64,000 nt of DNA from Bacillota bacterium (GTDB taxonomy: Bacteria; Bacillota; Clostridia; Lachnospirales; Lachnospiraceae), in NCBI GenBank assembly GCA_023411215.1, contig JAEYOY010000058.1, forward strand, positions 1-64,000. The letters are read 5' to 3'. Within the stretch, counting starts at the first letter, position 1; every line of letters begins with the position of its first letter. Below, one piece after another: positions 34,751 through 44,681 of this stretch. A program made the position numbers and the translations under genes. The notes below the pieces were generated by a model. It had not been told where the DNA came from. It was given only the letters and a program-made list of their open reading frames with translations, and ran no database searches.

Positions 34751-36577
34751 CTACTCCTTTTGCCGACTTAATAGCTCCATAGGTTCCTGTTTTAAATTGC
34801 GATTAATCTTATATACCGATATTCCAGTACCTAAGAGGATGATCAGACTTATGGACAAAGTACAGATAAGTATAACGACCGGTATGTCTTCTTCCTGATC
34901 CCGAACATTTATATCTGTTCTGGTGTCAGATTGATTATCTACCATGCCACCACTATACATCGTACTATAATAGGAATTACTTGTATTTTTTCGGGAAATT
35001 CCGAGAGAAAAGGCCCCACCCATAACGCTTCCTAATACACTTCCCAGCAAAAGAATAACCAAAATTCCTATCAAAAGAGAACCCATACATTCTCTTCTTC
35101 TCATTCCTAGAGAACGCTCAATTGCAGTACGTTTTACCTGCTTCGTAATGAATATATGACTAAAGAACAGCAGTATAAATATTACCATAACAAATCCCAC
35201 TGCGATTAGAGCCACGGACATATTTTTCATATTGTCCATTCCGGCTTTTAGTGTTGAGTACCCACGATCATAAAATTTAATATCCAACTGATCATACCCA
35301 AGCTTTCCCCACTGCTTCATGAATTCTTCCACCGATCCGTTGGGTATCTGAAAGGACGTGGTATCACTTTTCATTGGACCATAATCTATAATATTATTGA
35401 TATCACTATTTTTGATCGATTTGGATGGAATAATCACCTCATTTTTTGCCAGTCCATAGGTCCCATTGTTTGCACCTGTGGCTATGTCATAGATCCCCAC
35501 AACGGTATAGTAGCTGTCTTCAAATACTGGATACGCTTCCCCTATTGCATTTAATGTTGCAATCGTATTAATATCAAAATATATGCTTGATGCTGAAAAT
35601 CGATAATCTGCATAATAAAGCTGTAAATGTAAGTCTTCACCCACCCGGAGATGATTATTTTTAGCAAATTCCTGCGAAATCAGACATACTTTTTCACCTT
35701 TTTCATACTCATGATCTGTAATATCTCGCCCCTGTCTGATATAGGCCTCTTTCTCATAAAAAGGCATCAAAAGTATGGTCGCATTGGTTCCAGTAACGGG
35801 TAGGGCATGTTCAAATTGTTTCAGGCTTTTTACATACTCCATAAAGCGCTTTCCAATTTCTTCTTTATAGAATTCTTCTGTAACTTCATAGTACAGGAAA
35901 TCTTCCTCCAACACACTTGGTATAAGTGTTCCATCGGGATAATATTGCCTCGAAACAATTACCGAATCCGGATGATATTCCGTTGCCCAATTATCTCCAT
36001 CCATTACTGGAATTTCACTAGCATATAGAACATAATTCTTTCCCTGATAAAGCGGCTTCGGATTAACCAATGATTCATCACATATCTTTATGGTTTGCCC
36101 TTCCCTAACGAAATCTCCGTAAAGAACTCGCGATATCTCTACTGAAATCGTCTGATTTGGAGTACCAGTCTCTAACGGAGCGATTTCAATAACCGAAAAT
36201 CGAGATAACCCCTTATCTAATTTGTATTCCGGATTATACGAACCATAGTATGGGCGCTTCTCTGGTTTCTGAACATAGTCCGCACCTCTAAAATCAAGAA
36301 CAGATAACGGGATTAATTCCCCATATACCACACTTTGAAAAATCTGATATTCTTTATTGAAATAATCCCATCTTTCTCTTTGCACAATCGACGTTGCCTT
36401 CTGCTCCACGGTGCCGATCGTTACAAAAGACTGCTCGTATGATTCAATGTTGCGGTTATTCATTACCCATAATGAACCTCCAAGTGTCAGGAACATTCCT
36501 GCTGCCAGAATTAACAGCGTAAATAGAATGGTTTTTAAGGGTGTTCGCATGAGCTGTCGGATACTATTCCTAATCAT
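34751..36577 (-). CDS. ABC transporter permease, FtsX/MacB type (long)
   Basis: 608 residues from the ATG at 36577 behind GAGGTGAGG; it overlaps the ATPase gene by 8 bases. An N-terminal helix (LKTILFTLLILAAGMFLTLG) is followed by an extracellular domain of some 420 residues and a C-terminal FtsX domain with three helices, the cytoplasmic loop carrying AIERSLGMRRRECMG. MacB-type systems do not import; they use ATP to move or expel peptides, antibiotics or lipoproteins from the outer membrane face. It pairs with the ATPase and second permease upstream. Confidence 0.88.
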   Translation of the reverse strand: MIRNSIRQLMRTPLKTILFTLLILAAGMFLTLGGSLWVMNNRNIESYEQSFVTIGTVEQKATSIVQRERWDYFNKEYQIFQSVVYGELIPLSVLDFRGADYVQKPEKRPYYGSYNPEYKLDKGLSRFSVIEIAPLETGTPNQTISVEISRVLYGDFVREGQTIKICDESLVNPKPLYQGKNYVLYASEIPVMDGDNWATEYHPDSVIVSRQYYPDGTLIPSVLEEDFLYYEVTEEFYKEEIGKRFMEYVKSLKQFEHALPVTGTNATILLMPFYEKEAYIRQGRDITDHEYEKGEKVCLISQEFAKNNHLRVGEDLHLQLYYADYRFSASSIYFDINTIATLNAIGEAYPVFEDSYYTVVGIYDIATGANNGTYGLAKNEVIIPSKSIKNSDINNIIDYGPMKSDTTSFQIPNGSVEEFMKQWGKLGYDQLDIKFYDRGYSTLKAGMDNMKNMSVALIAVGFVMVIFILLFFSHIFITKQVKRTAIERSLGMRRRECMGSLLIGILVILLLGSVLGSVMGGAFSLGISRKNTSNSYYSTMYSGGMVDNQSDTRTDINVRDQEEDIPVVILICTLSISLIILLGTGISVYKINRNLKQEPMELLSRQKE

Positions 36578-37250
36578 ATTCCTCACCTCTTTGCAATTCA
36601 CCGTCCTTCATCCTTAGAATAACATCAGCTTCCGCGGCAACCACGGGATTATGGGTGATTACGATCACCACATAATTCTCTGTATGAGCCAGGTTCTTTA
36701 AAAGCTCTACGATATTCTTTTCATTTTTGCTGTCCAGGTTTCCTGTTGGTTCATCAGCTAGCAGTATCCTTCCTCCGGCAGCCATAGCCCTAGCAATTGC
36801 CACCCGTTGCTGTTCCCCACCGCTCATCATCTGAGGGAACTGGCTCCATATTTTATCCGGAAGTCCCACTTTCTTTAATAGAATTTTAGCCTGTTCCCTT
36901 GCTTTTTCTTTTTTCACTCCCTTTAACTCCATGGGAAACATAACATTTTCCAATGCCGTGAGTAAGGGGAAAAGATGAAAGGACTGGTATACCACCGATG
37001 CCTGATCCTTCCGATATGCATCGCGGTCTATGGTTCTCAGATCCTTCCCCTCCACATAAATTGTACCGGAGGTTGGAAGAGCCAAACCTGCCAAGAGGGA
37101 TAAGAAGGTGCTTTTACCGCTTCCCGATTCGCCGGTAATGGCATACAGGTTCTCTGTTTTAAAGGAGTAGCTGATTTTCTTTACTGCTTCTATCTTCTGA
37201 TATTTTGTACTGTATGTATAACTTACCTGCTCCACCCGAATCACTTCCAA
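36570..37250 (-). CDS. ABC transporter ATP-binding protein (MacB/LolD type)
   Basis: 226 residues with Walker A GESGSGKST, Q-loop YQSFHLFPLLTALENVMFP, signature MSGGEQQRVAIARA, Walker B ILLADEPTGNLD and the switch histidine in VIVITHN. The ENVMFPMELKGV segment marks the MacB/LolD/FtsE branch. It is the middle gene of a permease-ATPase-permease operon; the next permease begins inside its end. Confidence 0.94.
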   Translation of the reverse strand: MEVIRVEQVSYTYSTKYQKIEAVKKISYSFKTENLYAITGESGSGKSTFLSLLAGLALPTSGTIYVEGKDLRTIDRDAYRKDQASVVYQSFHLFPLLTALENVMFPMELKGVKKEKAREQAKILLKKVGLPDKIWSQFPQMMSGGEQQRVAIARAMAAGGRILLADEPTGNLDSKNEKNIVELLKNLAHTENYVVIVITHNPVVAAEADVILRMKDGELQRGEEYD

Positions 37251-37269
37251 AGTATTTCCTCCTTACCAT

Positions 37270-38496
37270 TTAATCATTCTGCGAAAGAGCTTCCATAATG
37301 TTGCTTCTGCCAATCCTCCAGACAGCAATCGTTACCCCCATCATAAAACAGATGAAAAATCCAATATTCACAACAAAAAGCACTGCTCCATTGCGAGTGA
37401 TAAAAATCATTGAAAAGGCACTCTGGATTAGGCTCCCACAGAATGCAAGCAGAAGCTGTTCCAGCGAAAAAACTATAAAAGCTTCTTTATGAGCAAATCC
37501 GATGGATCGCATGATAGAAAAATCCTTCTTCCGGTTATATACCAGAAGATAACTTGTAATATATCCAATCATTATCACAATGATCAGTACCATAGGCAGA
37601 AATCCTAATAGTGTTCCCATTCCCTGTCTCAAGCGATTAGCAGCAGTTATAAATATAGTATCCTTTACAATCAATGCCTCCCCTTTGTCATTATCCCTTG
37701 CACTGGAGGACTGAGGCAGTAGGTGGAATCCCCTCATTTCCGCCTTAAATCCGTTTAATTTGAGAGGGTCCTGCAGATAAAAGAAAGCCGAATCAGCGGA
37801 AAAAGGAATCTCCCTGGAGCGATAAATCTCCCTTACTGTTTCTACCGGAAGTAAAATCTCTGTAGGAAGATATCCGCTATCATCATAAGCGGCGCTCTCC
37901 ATTGAGCCTATTATCTCAAAAGCAACCAGATCCAAAGGTTCTATTTTCAGGGCATATTCATTTTTATGAAAATAATAAAATAAATTTAAGAAAATAACGT
38001 CTCCAATTTCCCATTGCTTTTCTTCCATACATCTCTGACTCACAATACAATATTTATCAGAGGATTTCAGAAAATCAAGGCTTCTCCCTTCTTTCAGTGT
38101 AATCTCTTCCTCACTAATTCCCTCCACTCCTTGAATGGAATTGGTCCCCAATATAGATATATCCAGTTTTTCTTTCCAATCAACGATTGAGAAAGCTCCC
38201 TCTCCTGCCATAAGACGGACCGTAAATACAAGATTGTTTACATGAGAAGACGATTGCAGATTCTGAACCGTCATCTCCGGAATATCCAGTCCTGCTACCC
38301 TAGATCCGTTCAGATTGCTAATCCTGCAATAAATCGGGATCGTATCCGCCAGATCGGTCAACTGTTTCCGGTTGCTCTCGATGTTACCCCAATACACATT
38401 AAGTAACGAAATAATAAAGATGCATAGGAAGATGGTCAATATACTTTTTGATTTGCAGCGCCAGATATTGCGTAATGCAGTCTGTAAAAAGAACAT
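37270..38496 (-). CDS. ABC transporter permease, FtsX-like (short)
   Basis: 408 residues: N-terminal helix (SILTIFLCIFIISLLNVYWG), outer domain of about 240 residues, and three C-terminal helices with the loop RKKDFSIMRSIGFAHKEAF, the FtsX coupling region. First gene of the operon; a ribosome site AGGAAGG lies nearby upstream. With its longer partner it would form a heterodimeric permease. No two-component system is adjacent. Confidence 0.86.
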   Translation of the reverse strand: MFFLQTALRNIWRCKSKSILTIFLCIFIISLLNVYWGNIESNRKQLTDLADTIPIYCRISNLNGSRVAGLDIPEMTVQNLQSSSHVNNLVFTVRLMAGEGAFSIVDWKEKLDISILGTNSIQGVEGISEEEITLKEGRSLDFLKSSDKYCIVSQRCMEEKQWEIGDVIFLNLFYYFHKNEYALKIEPLDLVAFEIIGSMESAAYDDSGYLPTEILLPVETVREIYRSREIPFSADSAFFYLQDPLKLNGFKAEMRGFHLLPQSSSARDNDKGEALIVKDTIFITAANRLRQGMGTLLGFLPMVLIIVIMIGYITSYLLVYNRKKDFSIMRSIGFAHKEAFIVFSLEQLLLAFCGSLIQSAFSMIFITRNGAVLFVVNIGFFICFMMGVTIAVWRIGRSNIMEALSQND

Positions 38497-38890
38497 AGAA
38501 ACCTTCCTTTCTTGCTCTCATATATAGTGGAACTACTTGGAGTTATCTCCATAATGTTTTATAATGATGGATACCTTCCAGCTCATCCATTTTTTTCACA
38601 TCTTTTATCCCTAAATAACCTTCAGTTTTGTTGTATATTTTTGATATAATTTCAAAAGTTCAACCAGAAGATAACGACCATCATATGAAACATCAATCAG
38701 TCACGAAACAATATGGTTAATGTTAATATTTTCTAGATAGAATTATATAACATTTATTTACATCAATCAATTAAGTGTAACAAAAAACCTCCTATACAAG
38801 GAGGATAATATATTGAACAAGATATCAGCATGCTGGCACTTTCGATACTGGCAAAGCTAGCATTGCCTGACTGCGGGTCCCTGTGTATAA
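38497..38890. other. Intergenic region upstream of the ABC operon
   Basis: About 400 bases without a gene. It holds CCTCC-TATACAA-GGAGG (38789-38805) and, at 38851-38878, a 28-bp sequence repeated at 62502-62529 with one mismatch. The ABC operon promoter should lie near 38520-38560 but no clear boxes were found. Confidence 0.5.
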
Positions 38891-38894
38891 AAAA

Positions 38895-38922
38895 CACCGT
38901 GTAGCTTTGAAACTACACGGTG
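38895..38922 (-). terminator. Terminator of the AraC/GyrI-like gene
   Basis: CACCGTGTAG pairs perfectly with CTACACGGTG, followed on the minus strand by TTTTTT. Confidence 0.85.
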
Positions 38923-38934
38923 CTATTCGTAAAG

Positions 38935-39840
38935 TTAATCCATCAGTTTTAACCATATATCCATACTGGTAGTTTTAGAGGAATGACTTGCATATCGTTC
39001 TGCACAGAATACGTCCGTCTGCAGGTTATGCTTTGGTAACCAGGTATTGTAGACATACTGTTGCGCTTTGTAAAGAGCATCCATAACAAGAGCCTCAAAG
39101 TTTTCTGCTTCAAAGGAACATACGACATATTTCCCCGGTGGTAGTTCCCATTTCATAAAACCATTTGGAGCTTCTCCCTGTCCGGACCTTGCACCTGCAA
39201 AATAGCTAAAATACCCTTCCTTTAAGCATGGATATGCCACGCCCAGCTCCTCGCTGTCCGCAGAAAGTCCCAGCGTTGCTTCCTTCTGCTCATGTAAGCT
39301 CCGCCAAAGGGTATCCAACGGGTCTGCACCAGATTCCGTTCCTAGTCCTTCTACATATTGAACCGGCATGTCTACTTTCATCCCGGTAAAATAGATTGGT
39401 TCCATAATCTGCTGTCTGTTTATCTCCAAAACAATTCCGTCTGTGATCAACGGTACCCCCTCATCAATCAAAACATAATGGAGCAAAAGCTCCGGTTTTG
39501 TCATTCGGTTTAGTGTTACCGGATTCTTGCGATACTCATCCGGGGTCATCCCAAAGGTATCCTTAAAAGTTCGAGTAAAGTGTTCATGTGAGGAAAATCC
39601 AAGATCCAATGCGATATCTAAGATACGCTTATCTTTTTGAAGCAAAGCCACCGTTGCCTTTGCCATACGACGGAGCTTTACGTACTCGGCAACCGGTTTT
39701 TTGACCAAACGGCTAAACAGGCGTTGATAATAGAAAGGCGACAATGAAGCTCTCTTGGCGAGCTCTTCAATATTAATTTCCTCATCCAGATGATTCTCAA
39801 TATATTCTATAGTCTGCTGAATTTGTTCCCATGCGTGCAT
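38935..39840 (-). CDS. AraC-family regulator with GyrI-like ligand-binding domain
   Basis: 301 residues from the ATG at 39840 behind GGAGG (seven residues shorter than the longest frame). N-terminal double helix-turn-helix (INIEELAKRASLSPFYYQRLF, read in halves; HFTRTFKDTFGMTPDEYR). The C-terminal half from about residue 125 is a GyrI-like/effector-binding domain (YFTGMKVDMP, LPPGKYVVCSFEAENFEAL). Rob- and BmrR-type regulators of this design respond to hydrophobic drugs. Regulon unknown; monocistronic. Confidence 0.88.
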   Translation of the reverse strand: MHAWEQIQQTIEYIENHLDEEINIEELAKRASLSPFYYQRLFSRLVKKPVAEYVKLRRMAKATVALLQKDKRILDIALDLGFSSHEHFTRTFKDTFGMTPDEYRKNPVTLNRMTKPELLLHYVLIDEGVPLITDGIVLEINRQQIMEPIYFTGMKVDMPVQYVEGLGTESGADPLDTLWRSLHEQKEATLGLSADSEELGVAYPCLKEGYFSYFAGARSGQGEAPNGFMKWELPPGKYVVCSFEAENFEALVMDALYKAQQYVYNTWLPKHNLQTDVFCAERYASHSSKTTSMDIWLKLMD

Positions 39841-39908
39841 TGATAGCACCTCCTTCTCCAACAGAATACCATACGAAATCGGCTCGCCGCTTGATTGTGA
39901 CTGCCCTT

Positions 39909-40304
39909 CTATCTATTACGCTCAAATCCCAAATAACGTGTACCTTGGAATGTCAGCTTTCCCGCATCCTGTTCTACGAGTAAGCCATACTCCGTATCCA
40001 TCGTTTGAAACTCCATTCGGTCTCCACTGGCCACCTCAAAGGTTACATAATATGTGGTTGATGATGAACTATGGTGCATATTATTTGTTCCAGCGTTATT
40101 ATGATGATGATGAACATCTGCCCGTTTTGTTACTACGGTCGCATCCACCGTAAGAACCGGTGAAGCATTGTTTCTTTTCCATTGCTGTGCTCCTTGTATT
40201 AAACGTAAAATTATTATACCAAATACCAATAAGAAACCAATGAACACGATCACCGGTATAATAGCAAACATGATACCCAATCCACCAAAGGGTGAAAAAC
40301 CCAT
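39909..40304 (-). CDS. DUF2500 family membrane protein
   Basis: 131 residues from the ATG at 40304 behind GGAGG. One N-terminal helix (IIPVIVFIGFLLVFGIIILR), then SPVLTVDATVVTKR, a His-rich turn and STTYYVTFEVASGDRMEF, LLVEQDAGKLTFQGTRYLGF, the pattern of DUF2500. Function unknown; predicted anchored at the membrane with a small beta domain. Confidence 0.85.
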   Translation of the reverse strand: MGFSPFGGLGIMFAIIPVIVFIGFLLVFGIIILRLIQGAQQWKRNNASPVLTVDATVVTKRADVHHHHNNAGTNNMHHSSSSTTYYVTFEVASGDRMEFQTMDTEYGLLVEQDAGKLTFQGTRYLGFERNR

Positions 40305-40375
40305 TTTCTTATCCTCCATTAACATATATTTATGATTAGAAATCAAATACTATAAGAAAAGGTACAACAAATACG

Positions 40376-40888
40376 TTACGATCCTTCCGGCTCATTATAA
40401 GCATACCAATCTGACTCTGGCAGACCAAGCTCTCGTAATATGCCATTAAGGTATCCAATGTTATACATGATATGTCTTATTTGTCCAAGAATCACATCCG
40501 CATATGTAAACTGTGGTTCATTCTCAAAAACTGATACGCTCAATTTTTCATCATCTAGCTGATCAAAGATATTCGTAGTTTTTGCTTGAATCACATCAAG
40601 ATACTCCAACATTTTATCTTGCTGAATGAATAATCCTTCATAACTGGCTGCATACAAGTCAGTGGTATAAGCATCATCAAAAATCATTGTCCGCCACTCA
40701 CTGTCATCATACTTTTCCCGCATCCAGAAGTCTATATAATAAACATAGTGAAAAACCTGCTGCCAAAATGGCACCTCGTTATAGGAACATGCCCAGATAT
40801 TCTCTGGACATACTATAACCAGAACACGCGCCATATGAAAAGTAGAGTCAAACTGATTTCGTAGAGCCTCTGTAATCAATCTTTTCAT
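40376..40888 (-). CDS. DinB-superfamily (four-helix metal-binding type) protein
   Basis: 170 residues, helical: LITEALRNQFDSTFHMARVL, FWQQVFHYVYYIDFWM and GQIRHIMYNIGYLNGIL. Histidines at positions expected for the DinB/YfiT metal site are partly kept (FHMA, FHYV, RHIM). Thiol-transferase activity is known for some relatives, but nothing more specific can be said. Not related to the DinB polymerase. Confidence 0.75.
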   Translation of the reverse strand: MKRLITEALRNQFDSTFHMARVLVIVCPENIWACSYNEVPFWQQVFHYVYYIDFWMREKYDDSEWRTMIFDDAYTTDLYAASYEGLFIQQDKMLEYLDVIQAKTTNIFDQLDDEKLSVSVFENEPQFTYADVILGQIRHIMYNIGYLNGILRELGLPESDWYAYNEPEGS

Positions 40889-41033
40889 TATAATTCCCTT
40901 CCTTACTAAATATTCTAGATACTGTAATATCTAGCTTGTAAATAAAAAGTTACTTTAAGGATTATTTGAATTATCCTAACAAAGAATTCAGCACCTTTGT
41001 TCTGTCCAGGTAGCAATCTTAACCGCTTGGACA

Positions 41034-41360
41034 TTACCACCGTTTCATGTTCTTGTGATGTTTTTCCAGGTATACCCTTTCGATTTCTTCACTCGTAATA
41101 GAATAGCAAAGCATTACATCATTTAAATACATAAAAACATCACAAATTTCTTCGATAAAATGATTTCGTACTTCTACATCATCTATGATTTTCTTATCTC
41201 CATCCTTTTTGATAATATCTGCTATTTCTCCCGCTTCAATCATCATCCAAAGCAGTTTATCTCTTCCTTTTTCCAGAGATAGCCCACCCCATTGATCCAT
41301 ATATTTCTCCTGTAATTCCTTTTGTATCGCTTGCATTTCCTCGAATCCAAAGTTGCTCAT
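41034..41360 (-). CDS. MazG-like nucleotide pyrophosphohydrolase
   Basis: 108 residues from the ATG at 41360 behind GGGAGAAG. EKGRDKLLWMMIEAGEIADI and FIEEICDVFMYLNDVM give the ExxE...ExxD metal-binding pattern of all-alpha NTP pyrophosphatases. Likely removes non-standard or surplus nucleotides. Preceded on the strand by the VOC protein gene. Confidence 0.8.
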   Translation of the reverse strand: MSNFGFEEMQAIQKELQEKYMDQWGGLSLEKGRDKLLWMMIEAGEIADIIKKDGDKKIIDDVEVRNHFIEEICDVFMYLNDVMLCYSITSEEIERVYLEKHHKNMKRW

Positions 41361-41428
41361 TGTTTCTTCTCCCACTCAGTATAGTAACAATCATTATACT
41401 GTGAATTTTCTCTCGATTTTGTAATTTT

Positions 41429-41854
41429 CTATAACAAGGCAAAATGGGCACTCTCGATAATTGATTTCATTTGACATAAGCAAAAAGGGTGTCCGGCGGG
41501 GTCAAACATAACTCTCCAGTTATCAGAAAATTGCTCATCTGCGATTCTTGCACCACAATGGATTGCATGTTGAACTGCCTTTTCCAAATCATTAACGGCG
41601 AAGTCTAAATGTGCCATTTGCTGTTGAGCTTCAGGCTCTTCCGGCCACACAGGAGGTTTATACTCCGGATTTTGTTGAAACAATACACAAGGATATGTTC
41701 CCTGATTGGTTCCTTGAGCGTATACACAGGCCCAGCCTTCATCGATATACATTATTTCCCACTTAAGTAACGCCGCATAAAATTTGGCTAATTCATGTGG
41801 ATCTTTGCAATCCACCGTAAATGAGTACATTTTGATCTTCAATTCATCATCCAT
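41429..41854 (-). CDS. VOC family (glyoxalase/bleomycin resistance-type) protein
   Basis: 141 residues. Two beta-alpha-beta-beta-beta units: YSFTVDCKDPHELAKFYAAL and MAHLDFAVNDLEKAVQHAI, ending DPAGHPFCLCQ. The DPAGHPFCL ending is common in VOC proteins of unknown substrate. GGAGG lies nine bases before the ATG. Confidence 0.88.
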   Translation of the reverse strand: MDDELKIKMYSFTVDCKDPHELAKFYAALLKWEIMYIDEGWACVYAQGTNQGTYPCVLFQQNPEYKPPVWPEEPEAQQQMAHLDFAVNDLEKAVQHAIHCGARIADEQFSDNWRVMFDPAGHPFCLCQMKSIIESAHFALL

Positions 41855-42003
41855 AACACTAATACCTCCTAATATAAATAATCTACACTAATCTTCACTT
41901 ATCCTTGTATTTATGCCATTTATGTCACATAATCCAGTTCTTACGAAAGTCAGTTCCCACTACCTATATAATACCCTCCAAAGGTCTACCGGGGTCTCCC
42001 GGT

Positions 42004-42729
42004 TTAAACGTTATTTATATTAATGTCTAATTCTCTTGCAGTACGATGCTGCATTTTCGGATTAATCTTATATAAAACATCGTCTTTTAGAAATTGCGAA
42101 CCTGTGCTTCGAAACTCGAATGAAACACCTGCCTTTTCACATTGCTCCCTTATATTCATAATCCAGCGATAATCACACTCTCTCGCATCTCTTCCGGTCT
42201 CACCACTGGTTGACACAATGTCTATACCATGAAGATACAGTGACAGATTGATATCGCTCAGTAAAGGTCCGCATGCAATGAAACGATGTTTTATGGGATA
42301 GGAGATAAATAGTGGCAGCCGCTCATCAGCAAGCTCTTGATTTTCAACCGTACACCCTATTGTGACATTATCGTATCCCTCTCCCCAATCCTCAGGCAAA
42401 GAAACAGGAAAACGGTGTATTCTCTTTGTAATAAATATAAAATTCAAGTCCGGCCGTTGCTTTATGATATTCCATGCTTCCATCCGCCATTCGTCGGCTT
42501 CAGGTATAAAAAAATCAGTTGTAAAACAGGTATTTACGGTTTTACCGCTTTCCATTTTGTATTTTGTAATCTTTTTTCGCGGCATATAAACCGTTTCAAT
42601 TGGTTTATAGAAATCATCCGTTTTAACAACTTCGTTTTGGCCGCATCGTTTCGAATATGGCCCATAGTAATAGCAATTTGTACATCCATCACTGATTTTG
42701 TAGCATCCTGTCCATGGCTCCCATACCAT
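42004..42729 (-). CDS. DUF5131 (phage Gp37/Gp68-like) protein
   Basis: 241 residues from the ATG at 42729 (a GTG nine bases earlier is possible). WEPWTGCYKISDGCTNCYYY has cysteines spaced C-x6-C-x2-C, suggesting an iron-sulfur cluster, and the whole looks like a relative of radical-SAM barrels (FIFITKRIHRF, VTIGCTVENQELADERLP). Relatives occur on phages and chromosomes; activity unknown. Confidence 0.82.
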   Translation of the reverse strand: MVWEPWTGCYKISDGCTNCYYYGPYSKRCGQNEVVKTDDFYKPIETVYMPRKKITKYKMESGKTVNTCFTTDFFIPEADEWRMEAWNIIKQRPDLNFIFITKRIHRFPVSLPEDWGEGYDNVTIGCTVENQELADERLPLFISYPIKHRFIACGPLLSDINLSLYLHGIDIVSTSGETGRDARECDYRWIMNIREQCEKAGVSFEFRSTGSQFLKDDVLYKINPKMQHRTARELDININNV

Positions 42730-42757
42730 ACCTTTCACCTGCCTTCTGTCCCTAGAT

Positions 42758-43471
42758 TTACTGATTGCTCTTAATAAAATCCATAATTGCTGCTATTGTT
42801 TCCTCTTGCTGTTCTTCTCTTGTAATCGTTGCAGTACCATCTCCACCCTGTTCTCCATAGTTACCAAAGTATGCATGGTTTCCACCTTCAATCTCAACTA
42901 TATTTTTAGTATTCTGAAGCTTTGTAACATCAAGAATGCCATCATTACTACCGTAAACTGCAAGAACAGGCATAGATATGTCATCTACAGGGTAAGCAGC
43001 CAATAAAATAAGACCTTTCATACTCTCACTATTATTACTGGCATAACTGCTTGCCATAGCACCACCTAAGGAATGACCTCCAATGTACCAGTTTTTTATT
43101 TCAGGCAAGTCATTAAATATCTTGTCTGCCGCATTAATATTAAATACTGCAAGGTTAAACGGCATTTTTACAAGGATACCCGTGATACCTTTTTCAGCAA
43201 GTTTTACAAGCATAGGTGAATAAGCAGTATATTCTACCTTGCCACCAGGGTAAAAAATGAAAGCTGTGCTTTGATCGACCTCTTCATCCGGATAGAAAAA
43301 GGTCAGCTGATCATCGCTATCAATACGCACTTTCGATGCTTCTAATTCCTCCAGATCCGTAACATCAACTTGGTAGTAATCTAAGGTATATATGTAAAAT
43401 CCTCCGAATAGGATCCCGACAATTATTATTACTATAATTGCCCCTTTCAATATTTTCTTTTTCTTTTTCAT
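42758..43471 (-). CDS. Membrane-anchored alpha/beta hydrolase
   Basis: 237 residues with an N-terminal helix after KKKKK. The outer domain has IFYPGGKVEYTAY (oxyanion region), GGHSLGGAMAS (nucleophile serine), VYGSNDGILD (acid) and EGGNHAYFG (histidine). Fits dienelactone hydrolase/lipase-like proteins acting outside the cell; substrate unknown. Confidence 0.87.
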   Translation of the reverse strand: MKKKKKILKGAIIVIIIVGILFGGFYIYTLDYYQVDVTDLEELEASKVRIDSDDQLTFFYPDEEVDQSTAFIFYPGGKVEYTAYSPMLVKLAEKGITGILVKMPFNLAVFNINAADKIFNDLPEIKNWYIGGHSLGGAMASSYASNNSESMKGLILLAAYPVDDISMPVLAVYGSNDGILDVTKLQNTKNIVEIEGGNHAYFGNYGEQGGDGTATITREEQQEETIAAIMDFIKSNQ

Positions 43472-43596
43472 TTTTCTCCTTAAAAAGCTTATAATTTCAA
43501 CAAGTTAAAATCCCATATAACACGTGCCCTGAAATGTCTGTGTCATGCTCTATTATGCTATTTTGTTCTGTGTCATTTATCCACTATTTTTTAACT

Positions 43597-43794
43597 TCAT
43601 TCTGTTTTTTTTCTTAACTGACATATCCTTATTGCAGGGAATAAAGTAACTATAAAAATACAACTACTTGCAAATAATACAATTATACCAATAAAAACGT
43701 ACTCCATTCCTTTTGTGCAGATAAGAAATCCTACAACCAAACAAATAACTCCCATTAAAAGTAAACATCGAACTTTCATTATTTCTTTAGCCAT
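43597..43794 (-). CDS. Small two-helix membrane protein
   Basis: 65 residues from the ATG at 43794 behind AAGGAG. Two hydrophobic segments (CLLLMGVICLVVGFLICT and FIGIIVLFASSCIFIVTLF) and a basic tail. No family recognised. Confidence 0.65.
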   Translation of the reverse strand: MAKEIMKVRCLLLMGVICLVVGFLICTKGMEYVFIGIIVLFASSCIFIVTLFPAIRICQLRKKTE

Positions 43795-43883
43795 TGCATT
43801 CTCCTTCCACATAATCCAATCCATTATAATTGTTAGATTACGTCCTATCGATAACAAAACCGAGACAATTCAATTGTACCAGA

Positions 43884-44558
43884 CTACATATCTACAAAAT
43901 TCAGCACCTCAAGCGGCTTATCTGCTTGGATGAAGTCATGCTTTCGCTTTGAAGGCTGTGTTGTTCCTTCTTGTAAATACCAAGCTGCTTGAACTGCTTT
44001 CATCCCAAGCTCTCGAGCAGCTTCCAACTCATTACTTCCTCCGTCTCCAACATATATACATTCCTCTGCCTTCACAGAAAAGCCATTCATACATCTTCGG
44101 AAAATCTCCCTATCTGGTTTTTGTATCCCCTGCTCATATGAAAGATAAACAGCGTCAAAACGTGGAAATAGTTCGCTTCTGCGGATTACATCCGCTTCCT
44201 CAGAAAAACAGTTACTGATTAATCCGACCAAAAATCCCCTTTTTTTCAATGCAGAAAGCATCGGAATGATTTCAGAATGTAAATGTTTAAAACACTCTTC
44301 CTTTGCCGCTATACGCTTTTCTACAATTTTCTTTAAAAGCATTTCAGAATAACAATCATTCTCTCTAAGAATCTTTTCCAACACTTCCTCCAGTGTTAAC
44401 TTCCCTATAGAGCGTTCATGTTCCGTCGAACGCCAAAGTGACTGAAATTTATCTTCTGGAATTCCTGCATCCTCCGCCATCTGCGCTCCAAAATATAGTG
44501 GACTATGATAGTGTGTAATTAACGTTTCAAACATGTCAAAAATTACTGCTCGTATCAT
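43884..44558 (-). CDS. HAD-superfamily hydrolase
   Basis: 224 residues. Motif I is altered: IFDMFETLI keeps the nucleophile aspartate, with the usual second Asp (DxD) replaced by Phe-Glu, which occurs in haloacid-dehalogenase-like members. Motif II LISNCF, motif III KPDREIF and motif IV YVGDGGSNELEAA are present. Possibly a phosphatase or dehalogenase of small metabolites. Confidence 0.88.
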   Translation of the reverse strand: MIRAVIFDMFETLITHYHSPLYFGAQMAEDAGIPEDKFQSLWRSTEHERSIGKLTLEEVLEKILRENDCYSEMLLKKIVEKRIAAKEECFKHLHSEIIPMLSALKKRGFLVGLISNCFSEEADVIRRSELFPRFDAVYLSYEQGIQKPDREIFRRCMNGFSVKAEECIYVGDGGSNELEAARELGMKAVQAAWYLQEGTTQPSKRKHDFIQADKPLEVLNFVDM

Positions 44559-44681
44559 TGTTTTCCCTTCCTGTTACTTCCAATCTGTCACTGTATAACA
44601 ATATTTTCATTCGTATTTACCACCAACCGTTAATGGTATCTGTCTATTTCACCAATGGTCAGAATAAAGTCCTCCTTAATA

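Noticed and set aside
40376..40888. Possible link to the DinB polymerase because of the family name
   Set aside because: The DinB/YfiT four-helix family is unrelated to Y-family polymerases and the genes are far apart.
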